A stretch of 64,000 bases of DNA from Diphasiastrum complanatum (taxonomy: Eukaryota; Streptophyta; Lycopodiopsida; Lycopodiales; Lycopodiaceae), in the NCBI GenBank assembly GCA_029204225.1, contig CM055094.1, positions 23,186,657 to 23,250,656 of the forward strand. The letters are read 5' to 3'. Position numbers and translations under genes: made by a program. The notes beneath the pieces were generated by a model, which saw nothing but the letters and a program-made list of their open reading frames with translations, was not told the DNA's origin and ran no database searches. This document shows, one piece after another, positions 23,643 to 36,000 of this stretch; positions within the stretch are counted from its first letter, which is position 1, and the number at the start of each line of letters is the position of its first letter.

Positions 23643-26600
23643 CTACTTGTCTCACCAGCCATTAGGTGAAGGTACATTGAATTTAGACACCTGAATTGTT
23701 TAAGAAACGCTGCCTTTAAAGCATTCCAAGTATTAACCGTTTCGGGAACCAACTGACTATACCAGATTCTCGCCTGCTTACGCAGAAGACGTAGTAGGAT
23801 TCTAACCTTATCCTCATCAGTGTTTTCCTTATTGGCTATAGTAATCAACTCAAACTATGATAAATAGCTATCCGCATCATCAGATGATGACTAATTGGCC
23901 CTATGACCATAGTTGAGCTTCAAAGGCTCAATCCTATAGATGCATATCTTTAATCGTTATATGTAGACACTGCCAAGGGTAAATGCTTAACCCAATCAGT
24001 CCGCATAACACCAACATAAGCATGACTTCCAAGATTTGGTTGACCCCCTCTTTCTGGCCATCTATCTAAAGGACGCTCAGCAATACTGATCCGAAAATGT
24101 GTTCCTAGCTTGGTGAACGCCTATGTCAAGAGATTTTCCTTAAAACTTAGAATCCCTGTCACACATTATGGACTTCATAGCTAGTCTGACCACAATGCAC
24201 ATTTCAAATATAAAGCTCAGCCACTTGCGAAGTTTGAACATTGCAATGAAATGAGCCATCTTGCAGAGCCTATCTACTAGCACCATAATGGAAATAAACC
24301 TAGCTAGGGTCCTACGCAAAGTCGCAAACCTAAAATAAAATCCACCAAGATGCTTTCCCACCTTCTTATAGATATCTTAAGTGGATGTATGAAGCTCAGA
24401 GGACTACTCTCTCAGCCTTGTTCACCTACCAAGGTATGCAACATCGGATGTATTGTTTTACATCTTATTGCAGTCGTGGCCAAAATAATGTCATCTCACT
24501 AGCTCATTGTTCTTTAAGTTGCGTCGAAACGATGTTCTATAGGTGGAGCATTCTGAAACTGTGGAACACCTTGTTAGGAGAATTGCAAACTAGGAGCACC
24601 AATAGGTTTCAAAATCTAGGGAATTTTATTGTGCACAGCACATCTATGTCAAATCAGTCCCTCCCTATCATGCTTTCTCAGTGATATCTAGGGAAAAGCT
24701 TGCGTGTTAAAAATCTAGTGCGTTGAGGATGTCAGAATTTGTCCTACAAATTCTAGATCAAGATAACTAGTCCTACTAGCACTCAAATATCAAGATCAAA
24801 ATAGAGATTAAAAAGAATTCATATTAGAGAAGAATTCAGCAAAGCTCTAAAACATTGGAATGAAATTGTGGTGGGGCGCCAGCCTACATAAATACTTTCT
24901 CTAATCCATGTGAAAAGCTAAAACCATAAATCAAATAGCTAAAGACAAAAAGCTAATTGCTATTATTACTACCTATTTTGGGTAATGACCCAAGATGTAT
25001 TTCTAAGTAGTAAAACCAAATCCTATTCTAGTAGTAGTGCTCCCACCAACATGCATGACTACAAAACGACTTACTATAAATAGTACTGGCCCCTATAATA
25101 GCACGCAAGCATGGCCAAACTAACACTAAGGGGTACCAAATAAACATTAGTTCCTAACACTCCCCCTTAATGTTTACTTTGTTATCTATTACTCCTAGAA
25201 ATTCTTTAAACTTCTGAAACTTTTCTTTGCCAAGTCCTTTGGTAAAGATATCCACAACTTGCTCGTCCCTAGGGCAATAGATAAGCTCCACTTCACCGAA
25301 ATCTTCTCTCTGATGAAGTGTTGTTGTACTTCAATATGCTTTTTCCTGCTGTGAAAAACTAGATTCACCGCCAATTTCATACAACTCTGATTATCACACT
25401 AAAGTACCGTAGGTGCATGACAAGCCCGATACTCTTCCTCTGTAGATGATAATGCAATAGTATGCTGCTTCTTTGAACTCCAAGAAAAAGCACCAGAACC
25501 AAGACTAAAAACATAACCTATAGTAGATCTTCGGTCTTCCGCATCTCCAGCCCAATCAGCATCCACATGTCTTCCATAGCGAATACCAAACCTCAATGTA
25601 CCCTAGATATATCTGAGTACTCGCTTAGCAGCTCTCCAATAAACTTGCTTAGGCGTAGCCATAAACTGACTAACTATCCTAACAACATAAGCAATATTTG
25701 GTCCCGTAGTAGTTAGGTAGATTAAGCTTTCAACAAGCTTTCTATATAACGTCTCATCTACATCTTGATCCTCCTTAGCTTTGGTAAGCTTACATCCACT
25801 ATCATATAGCGTAGAAATAAGCTTGCACTCTGACATATTGAACTTTTCAAAAAGTTCATGAGCATACTTAGATTGAGAAATAAATAGCCCCTGTGCTACT
25901 TTGCATACCTCAATCCCAAGAAAGTATTGTAGTGAACCAAGATCTTTCATGTCGAATTTTGATGAGAGATATTTCTTGATACCCTGAATCACATCATGAT
26001 TTGATCCTGTAAGAACAAGGTCATCCACATGCACCACTACAATCACAATATGACCATCCTTGATCAAAACATAAAGTGTAGGCTCCGAACTACTCCTTTG
26101 AAAACTGAGCTCCTCAAAGTATGCCAATCCTTGTGTACCACGCCCTGGGTGCCTACTTAAGTCCATATAGTGCCTTATCCAACTTGCAAACCTTGTCTTC
26201 ATGTCATGCCCATGTAGACATCCTCCTCTATATATCCATTTAGGAATGCACTCTTACCATCCATTTGTTGAATATCCCATCCAAACTAAGTTGCCAATGA
26301 TAAAACTATCCTCATAGTAGTTGACTTAGCAACTGGTGCAAACGTTTCTTCATAGTCAATCCCTTCATGTTCAACATAACCTTTTGACACCAATCTTGCC
26401 TTATGTTTGTCTATAGAACCATAGGATGCTACAAAATGTGCTCCTAATTATATTTTCTAAGTCTCCAAGTCTTGTTCTTCATGATTGAGTCGTACTCCTC
26501 ATCCATAGCTGTCCACCAAATGTCCTCTTTCCTTGGTTTCCATTATTGTGGCCATATATGCAAAGCGTACATCTCCATCCTCATGATGATCCTCTTGTCG

Positions 26601-29600
26601 ATCTTGACCTACATGTTGCTTTTCAAGTCTAGCTGATATCCTAGTTCCTTGTGTACTCCATGGACTCTCCCTATTCCATAATGACACTATCCTTGATAGT
26701 TTCATAGTACCATCTAGCAATCTTCTAGTTTCTGATGTAGGATGCTTCCTATCTAGTGAAGTAGGACGTGAATAAGTATCCCATGTACTTGATCTCTCCT
26801 TCCTTTTTCCTTTTTCATCAATGGTCACTCTAGGTACTTGGATTGGAGTAGACGACATATGTGTCGATTCGGGCTCCTGTAATGACTCGTCACACAAGAT
26901 AGAAATTCCTCCATCGTGCTTCCTATCATAAGGTATCTTTGTATCTTTATGAGATCCATCCTCATCAAAGATCACATCCCAGCTTATGATGACTTTTTTA
27001 CCCTCCAAGACATAAAACTTGTATCCCTTTACTTGACTATCATATCCAAGGAATAAACACTTGGTCACCATGGAATCCAATTTGCTCCTAGAATCCTTAG
27101 GTATGTGAGCATAAGCAATACATCCAAACACTCTCAAATGACTTACAAGTTACATCTAGTTTCCGACCCATGTAAGCTTCCTCTAGAGTCCAATTCTCTA
27201 CAACCTTTGTACAACTTCGATTCAAAAGATAAACCGCCGTTTTAACTGCTTCATGACATTCTTACTTTTGAGCATACTCCTCGCAGTTTTCACTATAGAC
27301 TGGTTCTTCCTTTCCGCAACTCCATTTTGTTGAGGCGTGTCCAAGCTTGCAAATTGTTTCTTTATACCATGATCCTTGCAAAACACCTAACATTCCGTAG
27401 AAAGATACTCTCCCCCTTCGTCTGAGCGAAGTATCTTGATTTGTTTATTTGTTTCTTTCTCCACCTATGTCTTAAGCCATGTGAAACACTTCAATGCTTC
27501 ACCCTTATTCTTGAGAAGATAAATCCATGTCTTTCTGGAATAGTCATAAACAAACACCATGAAGTAACTTGCTCCCCCGTAAGACTGAGTTCTCATAGGA
27601 CCACACAAATTTGTATGAACAAAACGTTCTAGAACATTTCTCGCCCTAAATGTACTTGTCGGAAATTTCTTCATACGATGTTTTCCTAAGACACATCCCT
27701 CACAAACCTTGTGATCAAAAACAACTTGAGGAAAACTTGTAACCATATTGTATTTCCTCAAGACTTGTAGACTTTTGTAATTTAGATGCCCAAACCTCTC
27801 GTGCCATAACTACTCACTGATCAAATATCGGCAACACTCGCATGATGTCCCACCATCTGAGCCTGAAGTTTGTACAAACTTCCTGCAAATATGCCCTCAG
27901 CTACTACTTCATTGTCCTTTCTTGATGAGGCACCACTCTTCATCAAACTGCACCACCATGTGTTGCTTTGCAATAGCTGATATTGAAAGTAAATTTTTCT
28001 TGATTCCTGGTACATAAAGCACGTCCTTTATGTCTCCAATCTCCTCTAAAGGTAGTTGAACCTATACTTTTCCAACTCCTTTTATATCATATGCGTAGTT
28101 GTTATTGTAGAATGAATGATGCTAGGAAACAGACATGCAAGAAGATTTAAGCAACATGCAAGCGCATGCAACAACATACAAGAGCATGCACTGACCATGC
28201 AAGGGTTAGGAAAAAACCAGCAAGCTGTGGATCATAGATTTGATCCTAGTTCAATCTGTATGAACTCTACGCTATGCCTATTAGATGAATCAAGAATAGA
28301 AATGATCTCTACTTGCTGGCCAATACAATTAGTAGTGGCAGATCTGCAAAACTAGATTCTTGTTGACCTCTAATTGACTTCAAGTCATAAGTAAATGATA
28401 GTGCCTATGTAATAGAAACCATATGCCACTAATTACATCCAATTTTGACAATTCCTTAGAGAGAAATGAAAGATTAAACAAATTGAACCAGCGCCCTCTT
28501 ACAAATGGTTTATGGCTGTCCTGGCTCCAGATTTGCATGAATTGGAAGCAGAAATGGTGTGAATAGTAGCGCCCTCCACCAAGGATCAGCTTGCAATTAT
28601 TCTCATCTGATTTGGATGAGCGATGAGGGAGAAACAATTGAAAATCAAGATCTGTCCAGCAACGACTTCCTACACCAAAAATGGATCAAGACGACGCATA
28701 AACAAAGAAAATGGAAGAGTTACAAACTCTATCTCTCTCCTGCAGGTTGATTTCTTCTATTAAATACAATTGGTGAATGTACAACGGCTTGGCATGCAAT
28801 TGCCAAGTGTTCCATTTCTCATGCATGCATTTTGCATGTTGCATGCGTCATATGTGCATGGGGAAGAATAAGTTAGTCTGTTTTGCAAGAAGACTCTCAA
28901 GAAGAGGAGTCTCGGTTATGCAAACAAGTGGGTCCTCGTAAAGAGGAAACTGTTTTTTCTTCCATACAGGAAGAAACCTTCATGACTTGCATGCAGGAAG
29001 ATCCTCAGCAGGAGGAGTTGCAAGTTGTCATCATGCAAGAGATTTCTCGGGATTAGAAATCAAATTTCAATGAAGTTGTTTGCTGCCCATATCAGCCAAT
29101 TGCTTTCCCTCTATCAGATCTTGGTAAAGAAAGATTTGAGAAAGGTTTGGAGTGAAGATGATGGTTTACATGGCATAGAGAGTAATGGTTTAGGGTTTAG
29201 GGTTAGCTTGGTTGAGAGCGAAAGCTTGGAGCGTGCATCAGTGACTGTCTCAAAGAAGTGAATGCTCACCAGAGGATTTGGGAGAAGTGAATGCTCACCA
29301 GAAGAGTGACGAGCTCTCAGGACCACAAGTTTCTAGGAGAAATGAATGCTCACCAGAAGAGTGACAAGCTCTCAAGACAGGGAACCACAAGGACCTACAC
29401 ACTACTATGTCTTATATGATGAGATCGGTTTTCCCCCAGATGAACTTCAACAGCTTAGTAATTACTTATGCAAAACTGTGCCATTCACTACAGGGAACCA
29501 CAAGACCTACACACTACTATGTCTTGGTTGATGAGATCAGTTTCTCCCCGATGTTGGGATTCGGTGTCATTCCCGTCACAACAGAGAGAAGTGAGCGGGG

Positions 29601-32600
29601 AATCCTCGGTACATGAAACTACGTCTATCAGTTTAGGACAAATTGGGATCTGTCTTTTGCGGAAGCGATTTTGGGTACGTTTATTAGAACGACAGATTGA
29701 GCAGTGCTATCAATCACATGATACAGTTTAATCTACGAATAACTTTGTCTGCGAGCATGAATCTATCCAACAATGAAAACAAATAACTATTCAGCATACA
29801 CAACTTAAATTCCTGAAACATTGACAGATTAGTCGTGTAGAAAATACAGTCTGAATGCAGATAGAGAGGCGTTCTTCCTGAGACAATACTCTGTGATAAC
29901 AGAGAGAAAGAACAAGACAATTGCACTCTCAGCAGATAGAGAATTCAGCTAACCGAACAACTGATAAGTTGTTGGATATATACACATGGCTAACTAATTA
30001 AACGAATGGTTAATCCGTGGTTTACAAAATAGGTTAAACCACTACATGCTGTTGGCAGTCGTCGTCGGACGATATTTGATTTTGTCCGGTCGTGACGTGT
30101 ACTTGTTGGTACGCTGATAGTTGGATTGCGGCCGATTGTTCGAGATAGGCCAAATGAGTGAATGTGCCCAAATGGTCCAGGATGACCGACCAATCGGGTA
30201 TGGCCGAACGATTGATGATGGCCGAGTAAGAGAAGGTGGCCGACCAAGAAGAGGTGGCCGAACTATCGGGTAACACTGTCACCAATTCATTTGTATTTCT
30301 GCAGAGTATGCGACTGTATATTTGGAACAGCTTAATGGATCTAGATTAGCAGAGAATAGGGATGGAGAGGTTAGAAATCCAACACCCCCACTTAATCTGG
30401 ATCTTGGAATGCCTTATGATCAAATTTAAGATAGCACAAAAATTCTTGTGTCCTTCTTGATTCAACCCTTTTGTAATGTACTGGGTTCTGCAAAAGTTCA
30501 GACTTACCTCTTTGTTGAGTATCTTGCTCCTGATGTAGTGATACCTAATCTCGATGTGCTTGCTCCTAGAATGAAATCTAGGATTGATTGACAATGCAAT
30601 AGCACTCTGATTGTCGCACTGTATCATTGTTGGAGCAGATTGTCTGATACCAATGTCAAACAGTAAATTTCTCAACCAGATTGCCTCTTTGGTAGCTTGA
30701 GAGGCTGCAATGTATTCTGATTCTGTAGATGACATTGCGATGGAGGTTTGCTTTCGACTGTTCCAAGATATTGGACCATTGTTAAAAAGAAAGACGTATC
30801 CAGAAGTCGATTTTCTGGCGTCAATATCACCTGCCCAATTTGCATCTGTATATCCATGAAGAGTATGAATCTCCATCACCATAGCAGATACAAAGGTCTG
30901 TAATGGCTCGTACATATCTGATTACTCTGATAAGAGCTTTCCAGTGCATCATACCAGGATTGGTCATGTATTGGCTCAAGAAACTAATGGCGTATGCAAG
31001 ATCTGGCCTGGTCGAGATCATTGCATATATGGATCTGATAATAGATTGATATGGATACCCCTTCATTTCGGCCTTCTCTGCATCTGTCTGAGGGCATTGT
31101 TCCTTTGATAGCTTAAGACCTGGATCCATGGGATTATGTACGGGCTTGCAATTCACGAAATTGAATTTCGTCAGCAGATTATAAAAGTACCTCTACTAGG
31201 TGATTTAGAGAAGTCGTTTGTTTCTGTCTCTGTGGATTTGAATCTTGAGACAATAATGAATATACATTACAGTTTGCAGAGCTAGGTTGGAATCCATGAT
31301 CGATCAAGAATGTGTTGATTCGATGAAACCATGCTCTGGATGATTGTTTCAGACCGTACAAAGCTTTGTGGAGTTTGCATACCTAGTCTTTTCGACCATT
31401 GAGGATATAACCTTCTGGCTGGATCATATAGATGTCCTCCTCAATAACTCCATTGAGGAATGTCGTTTGTACATCCATCTGTTGTACCTCAAGGTTTGTT
31501 GTAGCAGCATAAGAAAGTAGCAGCCGAATAGAGGTATGCTTGACGATTGGGCTGAAGGTTTCGAAGTAGTCGATATTGGGGATTTGTAAAAACCCCCTTG
31601 CCATGAGTCGAGCTTTCCTTCTATTGATTTGATCTTGAAGATCCATTTGCAGTCAAAAATCTTTCTGTTTGCTCGCAGGTCGGTGACAGTCCACGTGTTG
31701 TTCCTCAGCAGTGAGTTGTACTGTTTGTCCATTGCTTCTTTCCAGAGATCTGAACCGGACTGTGATAAAGCTTCCTCAACTGTGGTTAGCTCCTGAATGG
31801 AATAGTGAGCGAACTCGTCAGTGTATCGGACAGGCTGAGTTTGAACTCTTGTTGATCTTTGGATGAAGTTTCGGGCTGCGAAATTCGACCTTGTGTTGGC
31901 TGAGTCGGCTGCTCCTGAGTTGCAACTTCTTCTTCTTCTTCTGGATCTGACTGTATTTGGTGACTACAGGAAGAAATAGAAATTGTCTTCCGAGAAGAGT
32001 CAGTTGTCGGGGCAGAAATTGTAGATTGAATGAATCTTGTCCTTGCCCTTCAGATCAATAAATTAATCTTCTATGAAAGTCACATCCCTGTTAGTAAAAA
32101 CTTTACAAGTGTCTAAATTATACAGTCTATACATTCCGTCAAAAGTACCATAGCCAACAAAATTAGTTTTAAGAGAATGCTCATCAAGTTTCTTTATGTT
32201 GTCCTTTGGGACATGAGCATATGCTGTGCATCCGAATACTCTCAAATGTTTTATTAAAGGTTTGAATCCTGTCCCATCAAAAATCAAAAAAAAATGTTTG
32301 AGAAACGTTGGCCCAAACCAGAAATGCATTTCTGACCACGCTTCCAAAAACGTTGGGAAACATAGTTGCAACAAGTCATGCCTTGCTGGGTTTCGGGTTT
32401 CGCTGCAGCGAATCGAAAAAAAAAAAAAAGTTAGCCTGAAGCAAATATTTTTTGACCTCAAATGTAATGGAATTGGAGTTATAATAACTTGAATTGAACC
32501 TTAAACTACAAGAAACGCATATATATAATAGGTCCAATTCGAGTATATTTCAGTATATTATGGGTCAATTCAGTGTATTGTAGTACACAGATAAACCGGA

Positions 32601-32933
32601 GACGCATTTACTCTTAATCCTCTACGCTTTCTCTTTCTACTAATACCATATTAAATGCATTTACAAAAAAAAATTGCGATTCGTGGCTGCAACTATGATA
32701 CATATATCGTGCACGGTGTCTTGTGGGTACACCAAAGCAATGGATAAGATAGAACAGAATTCAACCATCGTAGTTTACATAAGAGGGACACCTCACATTC
32801 ATCGGAAAACAAAATCTACCAATAGGTCTGAACAGTATAAAGACAGGTGGGATGCACTACGAAGTGCCATGGACAAAAAAAAAAACTTAGAAGAGAAAAA
32901 AGTGCAAGGCAAAGCAAGGAGCTGCGTGCGTGC

Positions 32934-32972
<39 letters not shown>

Positions 32973-32974
32973 CG

Positions 32975-33038
<64 letters not shown>

Positions 33039-36000
33039 TTAACCATATTTGAGGAATCCTGCCACCCATATAAATAGCTGCCATAAGCCATCCAAATAAC
33101 TCCCCAATAGCACTTCCTGAACCATTTTCTTGGAAATTTAAGCGAAAGAGGCCTCTTTTTGATTCATGAAGTTCCTGTCAAGAAATCAACTTGCAATAAA
33201 CAACATGTTTCAGCTTCGGATAGGCTACAGGCTTCACGATTGAAAACTTAATGAAAGGATAAATTCCAAGCAATCATGTGTTTCAGACAGTATACTGGCT
33301 CAATTTCTCCATCAGCACCTGTAAGAACTTTCTTGCTCCCAAAACTAAAAACTTTGCACCAGACGCACTTTTATCGCCAATATAGTAATCTCTTGGACCA
33401 ATGGAACTTCCGAAACGTAAGCCCAAACCCCCAATGCAAAGAAAACTTGATGCTGCCTGATCAAACGATTGAAGATCACATTATGCAGAATTCAGCAAGT
33501 GTCAGCAGATTCACATTTAAGGGTATACACAAAGAAAGGGATACTAATGACTCATGAGAAATGTGAATTCTTCTGCAAATCAAAGACTGGAGACAATATC
33601 TTCCTGTCTGCATGGTGACTCTTTGTTCAGGACCAATGAATCTATATCTATTATAGTGAAGACTAGAGTCCTTATCTTCATGTTTTTATGGTAGCTTTTG
33701 TTCAGGACCAAAAAATCTATTGTACTGAATGGCCAACATAAGAAACCTTACTGTTTGAACTAATGCTGAATTAGGATTTCCAGTGGGAGTGGGAGTGGAG
33801 CGAGGCACATCCATGTGACGTGTCCTAGGGGAAGAATTTCTCAGCATTCCATGACCTGCAGAGCCACGTGACCCAGACAAGATTGAACCAGCAGTAGGTG
33901 TATGACTACTTGCGAGTGATCTTGCTGAACTGCATAAACAATTCCCACAGAAACTTAGGCAGAGTACATTCGTATTACTCTTTGAAGTTATCAATCCTGC
34001 TAAATAAGCACATAATGAAAAGTTAAACATTGGTTAAGATGCAAATGATTGTGCGCATTTGTACAGTAAAACACTAACTTGTGTAAATCATTTGGGAAAC
34101 GTACTACTAACTTTCACATAGCGAAGAAGCTTCGATGCTTACGTGTAATACCACTCTCTGCCTTGCACACTTTGTCGGGGTGTTGGCACCCCAATTCCTG
34201 ACATTGGCCGACTTGCGACAGGTGTCCCTTGTTGCTCCTCTGGTCTTTCTGGTATGGTTAAGGGTTTTGATGCCAACTCATCCTCAATGGGTTTCTGGAG
34301 GCATCCAATTATACAAGCTTTGTTAAGATAATCAATTTTAAAGGACTTGTATGCTGCATACTTACCAGACAACAACGTATATCAATGTGGCGTATGTAAA
34401 CAAGAAACTAACTATAATCAAAAATGCATAAATAACATACTGAGTACAAACGGAGACACACAAATGCATGGACCATAGCAATAAATTGAAACGGACATGG
34501 ACACTACAGGACTAAGTTCCAGCTGCTCACTGGAGGAATTCAAAAAGAGTATAATCTCTTTTCCATGAGTCCGGTGAACTATCATTGCCAGTGGCCACAA
34601 AAGGTATCAGGCTGAGATTGAGATGAGTAAAACTACAAGATGAAATAAATGCGTACAAATTTGAAAAAGCTTTCAAGGAAACAAACACAAAGTGAATGCA
34701 ATCTAAGCTCTTAACTCACAGCAATGATCTTTATCACAACGTTTATAATTGACTTCAGAAAATAACAACTCGTTCAAGACATCTTTATATAGCAGATTTA
34801 AAAATCAAAAAAGTAGATGACATTCACCAATTCAAGTACGAGATGGCAAACAATGGTACCAAGACAAAAGTATAACCCTCGGAACTCTCACCTTTCTAAC
34901 AAAGATCAAAAAAAGGCAGCTTAAATTATACGCCTTACAATCTAAGAATCTAACCTTCCTTGAAGAGATACCATTTCCAGAAGCCAAAATTTCATTCGAT
35001 GTTTTAGGGCAAAAACAAGGAATCGGATAGTGTGAATCTATCCACTTGAAAGTGAATTAAGTTAAAAACGGGATCTATAACATGACGCATCATAAGTCTG
35101 CCGTAATGACAAATTCCAGTTTGGAAGAAATTATTGATTACATACTGTACGGAAAATATGCATGTTACAGGGCCTATACGTATGCAGCGATACTGGGGTT
35201 AATAATCCTCAAAATTCCCCACAACGCATTTGGAGGGCAAAACAGAATAAGCAGTAGAAGGTTAAAGACTTGGAGAGGTTACCTGTGGCATAAAGGCTTC
35301 TTCTAGAACCTCGTCTTTACATTTCCACCGTTTGCACATATAGTCGTAATACACAACTTGGCCGAGCAAAATTACCGTTGTGATTGTGTAAAGCTGTTAA
35401 CAGTCAACCCTTAATATAAAGATATCACTAGTCCGGAGCAGGAGCAGTAAAGAACATAGCACGACATTATTTCATACAAAAGACGAGACTGCATCAAGTT
35501 ACAACTTACTTCTGATAGACAATGGAGCTTACCAAAGCCATGTAGAACTGCGTCGGTAGCTGGTCCAAAGCGAAAGAAACAAGATGAGGAACAAAATCAG
35601 CAAAAATGTTTCGATACAGCATGAGACATACAGCACGAAAAGAAAGACCATGAATAAAGCAAGATAATAATCCAATCAACAAATGAAGATTTGTTACGGC
35701 TGTCTGCTGATTTTTCATGAGCCAAAAAAGAAAACGAGTTACAAAGGAGCAATCAAGTGGAAAGGAAGCTAAATATCAGCGAAGTTCGTGAAGAGTTGTG
35801 ATTACAGTTGCAGGCTCCAGGTAGCAACCAACTAGATTGAACATATCCCTGTAAATTTGTCATGTCAGCAACAAGTACATGTTAGATGGTATAGAACAGT
35901 TTTGCATTTAAAGCTGCCTCAATACCAAAAAGATTACAATCGGTTTCCAATTATCGTATGATTACGCTCTAATAAGGATTTTCCAACTAAATACAAAAGA

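Larger units (their letters stand above)
24730..28020 (-). mobile_element. Ty1/copia element B, 5' truncated
   Basis: A minus-strand copia element with a 3' LTR (24,730-25,159), a PPT (AAGGGGGAG) and pol in order from GAG-pre-integrase to RNase H. No 5' LTR, PBS or gag was found before 28,020. Many stops and frameshifts make it inactive. Confidence 0.87.
29552..32270 (-). mobile_element. Ty1/copia element C, 5' truncated
   Basis: A minus-strand copia element with a 3' LTR, a PPT (AGTGGGGG) and pol up to the integrase C-terminus near 32,265. It inserted into the Argonaute-derived repeat. Stops and frameshifts are frequent. A related 3' end lies at 41,080-42,440. Confidence 0.87.

Noticed and set aside
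33319-33453. Longer candidate transporter exon starting GCAGCATCAAG after GATCAG
   Set aside because: The acceptor is good, but the exit phase does not fit exon 8 and the encoded sequence does not align with homologues as well as the SKKVLT frame.
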